The translations under genes and the position numbers were made by a program. Positions 63,687 through 64,000 of a stretch of DNA of 64,000 nt are shown here, in pieces. The notes under the pieces are model-generated. The model searched no databases. It saw nothing but the letters and a program-made list of their open reading frames with translations, and had not been told where the DNA came from. The stretch is taken from contig NZ_JASJOU010000001.1 of the NCBI RefSeq assembly GCF_030068605.1, positions 1,426,001 through 1,490,000 of the forward strand, given 5' to 3'. The first letter of the stretch is position 1; each line of letters begins with the position of its first letter. This DNA is from Xanthocytophaga agilis. Lineage in GTDB: Bacteria; Bacteroidota; Bacteroidia; Cytophagales; 172606-1.

Positions 63687-64000
63687 TTATTTAGCGGAAT
63701 TCAAGTAGGTAAGTAGATTTCCCTTAGATCGCTCCAGATTTAATCGTGCTCTATATAAATCCAATAATGTAGTGATGTATGTATTCTGTGCCTGACGTAA
63801 TGAAGTCTCTGCATTTACTACATCTGTAGAAGTACCTACTCCCTCTCTAAACTCCAGTTGTGTTACTTGATATACTTCCTGAGCCAATTCAACATTTTTT
63901 TGCTCTGACTCAATACGTTGTACTGTATTACGATATTGAGTTAATGCATTGGCAACCTCCAGATTAATATTTTGCCTGGTCAGAGTAATATTTTCTTCTA
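63687..64000 (-). CDS. TolC-like outer-membrane channel, 5' part beyond window
   Basis: The minus-strand frame is open from the window edge to the stop at 63687. The visible 104 residues end the second TolC repeat: VANALTQYRNTVQRIESEQK, then AQEVYQVTQLEFREGVGTST and 'VVNAETSLRQAQNTYITTLLDLYRARLNLERSKG', the hallmark coiled hairpin with GxxTxxDVxxAExxL pattern. It is the first of the three efflux genes in the transcript. Confidence 0.9.
   Translation of the reverse strand, partial: EENITLTRQNINLEVANALTQYRNTVQRIESEQKNVELAQEVYQVTQLEFREGVGTSTDVVNAETSLRQAQNTYITTLLDLYRARLNLERSKGNLLTYLNSAK

Overview
The window reads as chromosomal DNA from a Bacteroidota bacterium, most likely a gliding or soil-type Cytophagales. 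The signs are a C-terminal type IX secretion sorting domain on a large NHL-repeat protein, an FtsX-type permease of the kind abundant in this group, TlpA/DUF4369-like and GH43 secreted proteins, giant hybrid histidine kinases, and AT-rich gaps without Shine-Dalgarno-like sites. No rRNA or tRNA gene was seen.

Layout. 1-10 kb: a truncated small secreted protein, a lipoprotein with Asp-box repeats, a GAF/PAS sensor without a kinase domain, two paralogous mini membrane proteins flanking a DJ-1/PfpI protein, a pseudogene remnant, a PrsW-type protease and a DUF1801 protein. 10-17.5 kb (minus strand): a hydroxyproline-type catabolic group (D-amino-acid oxidase-like flavoprotein, proline racemase-family epimerase with both catalytic cysteines, DHDPS-family deaminase/aldolase) interleaved with two secreted metallopeptidases (M1 and DUF885). 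17.8-24.4 kb: two adjacent two-component proteins, one a 1763-residue soluble poly-HAMP hybrid kinase. 25.5-31.7 kb: NHL/T9SS protein, GH43 enzyme, TPR protein.

33.0-46.3 kb is a complete type I-B CRISPR-Cas locus. A minus-strand array (15 repeats) lies left and a plus-strand array (20 repeats) right of WYL regulator-cas6-cas8b-cas7-cas5-cas3-cas4-cas1-cas2. The arrays point away from the cas genes. Their leaders are nearly identical inverted copies, each carrying three TCGACGAC boxes at the same spacing, and the repeats differ by only three central bases. One spacer is present three times in array 1. Small minus-strand ORFs sit between cas6 and cas8b and after cas4. The cas8b-7-5-3 block is visibly more AT-rich than the flanking cas genes, suggesting module exchange.

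46.5-64 kb: a small membrane protein, an FtsX-like permease, a GIY-YIG-like gene, an AraC regulator with a VOC protein, a thioredoxin-fold protein, an isochorismatase-like hydrolase, a tandem SnoaL-like protein, small hypotheticals, and a tripartite RND efflux operon running off the right edge.

The accessory gaps are rich in dispersed non-coding repeats. Family A (two copies, 396 and 467 bp) has terminal inverted repeats and three internal stems whose arms differ between copies but remain paired, which is evidence for a conserved structured element. Family B has a fixed 112-bp core with 26-bp inverted arms in four intact copies plus several partial ones; one copy encloses a GIY-YIG nuclease-like reading frame. 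Family C consists of large palindromes with TTGGTTCA arms. These families and the paired CRISPR leaders are the most interesting parts of the window.
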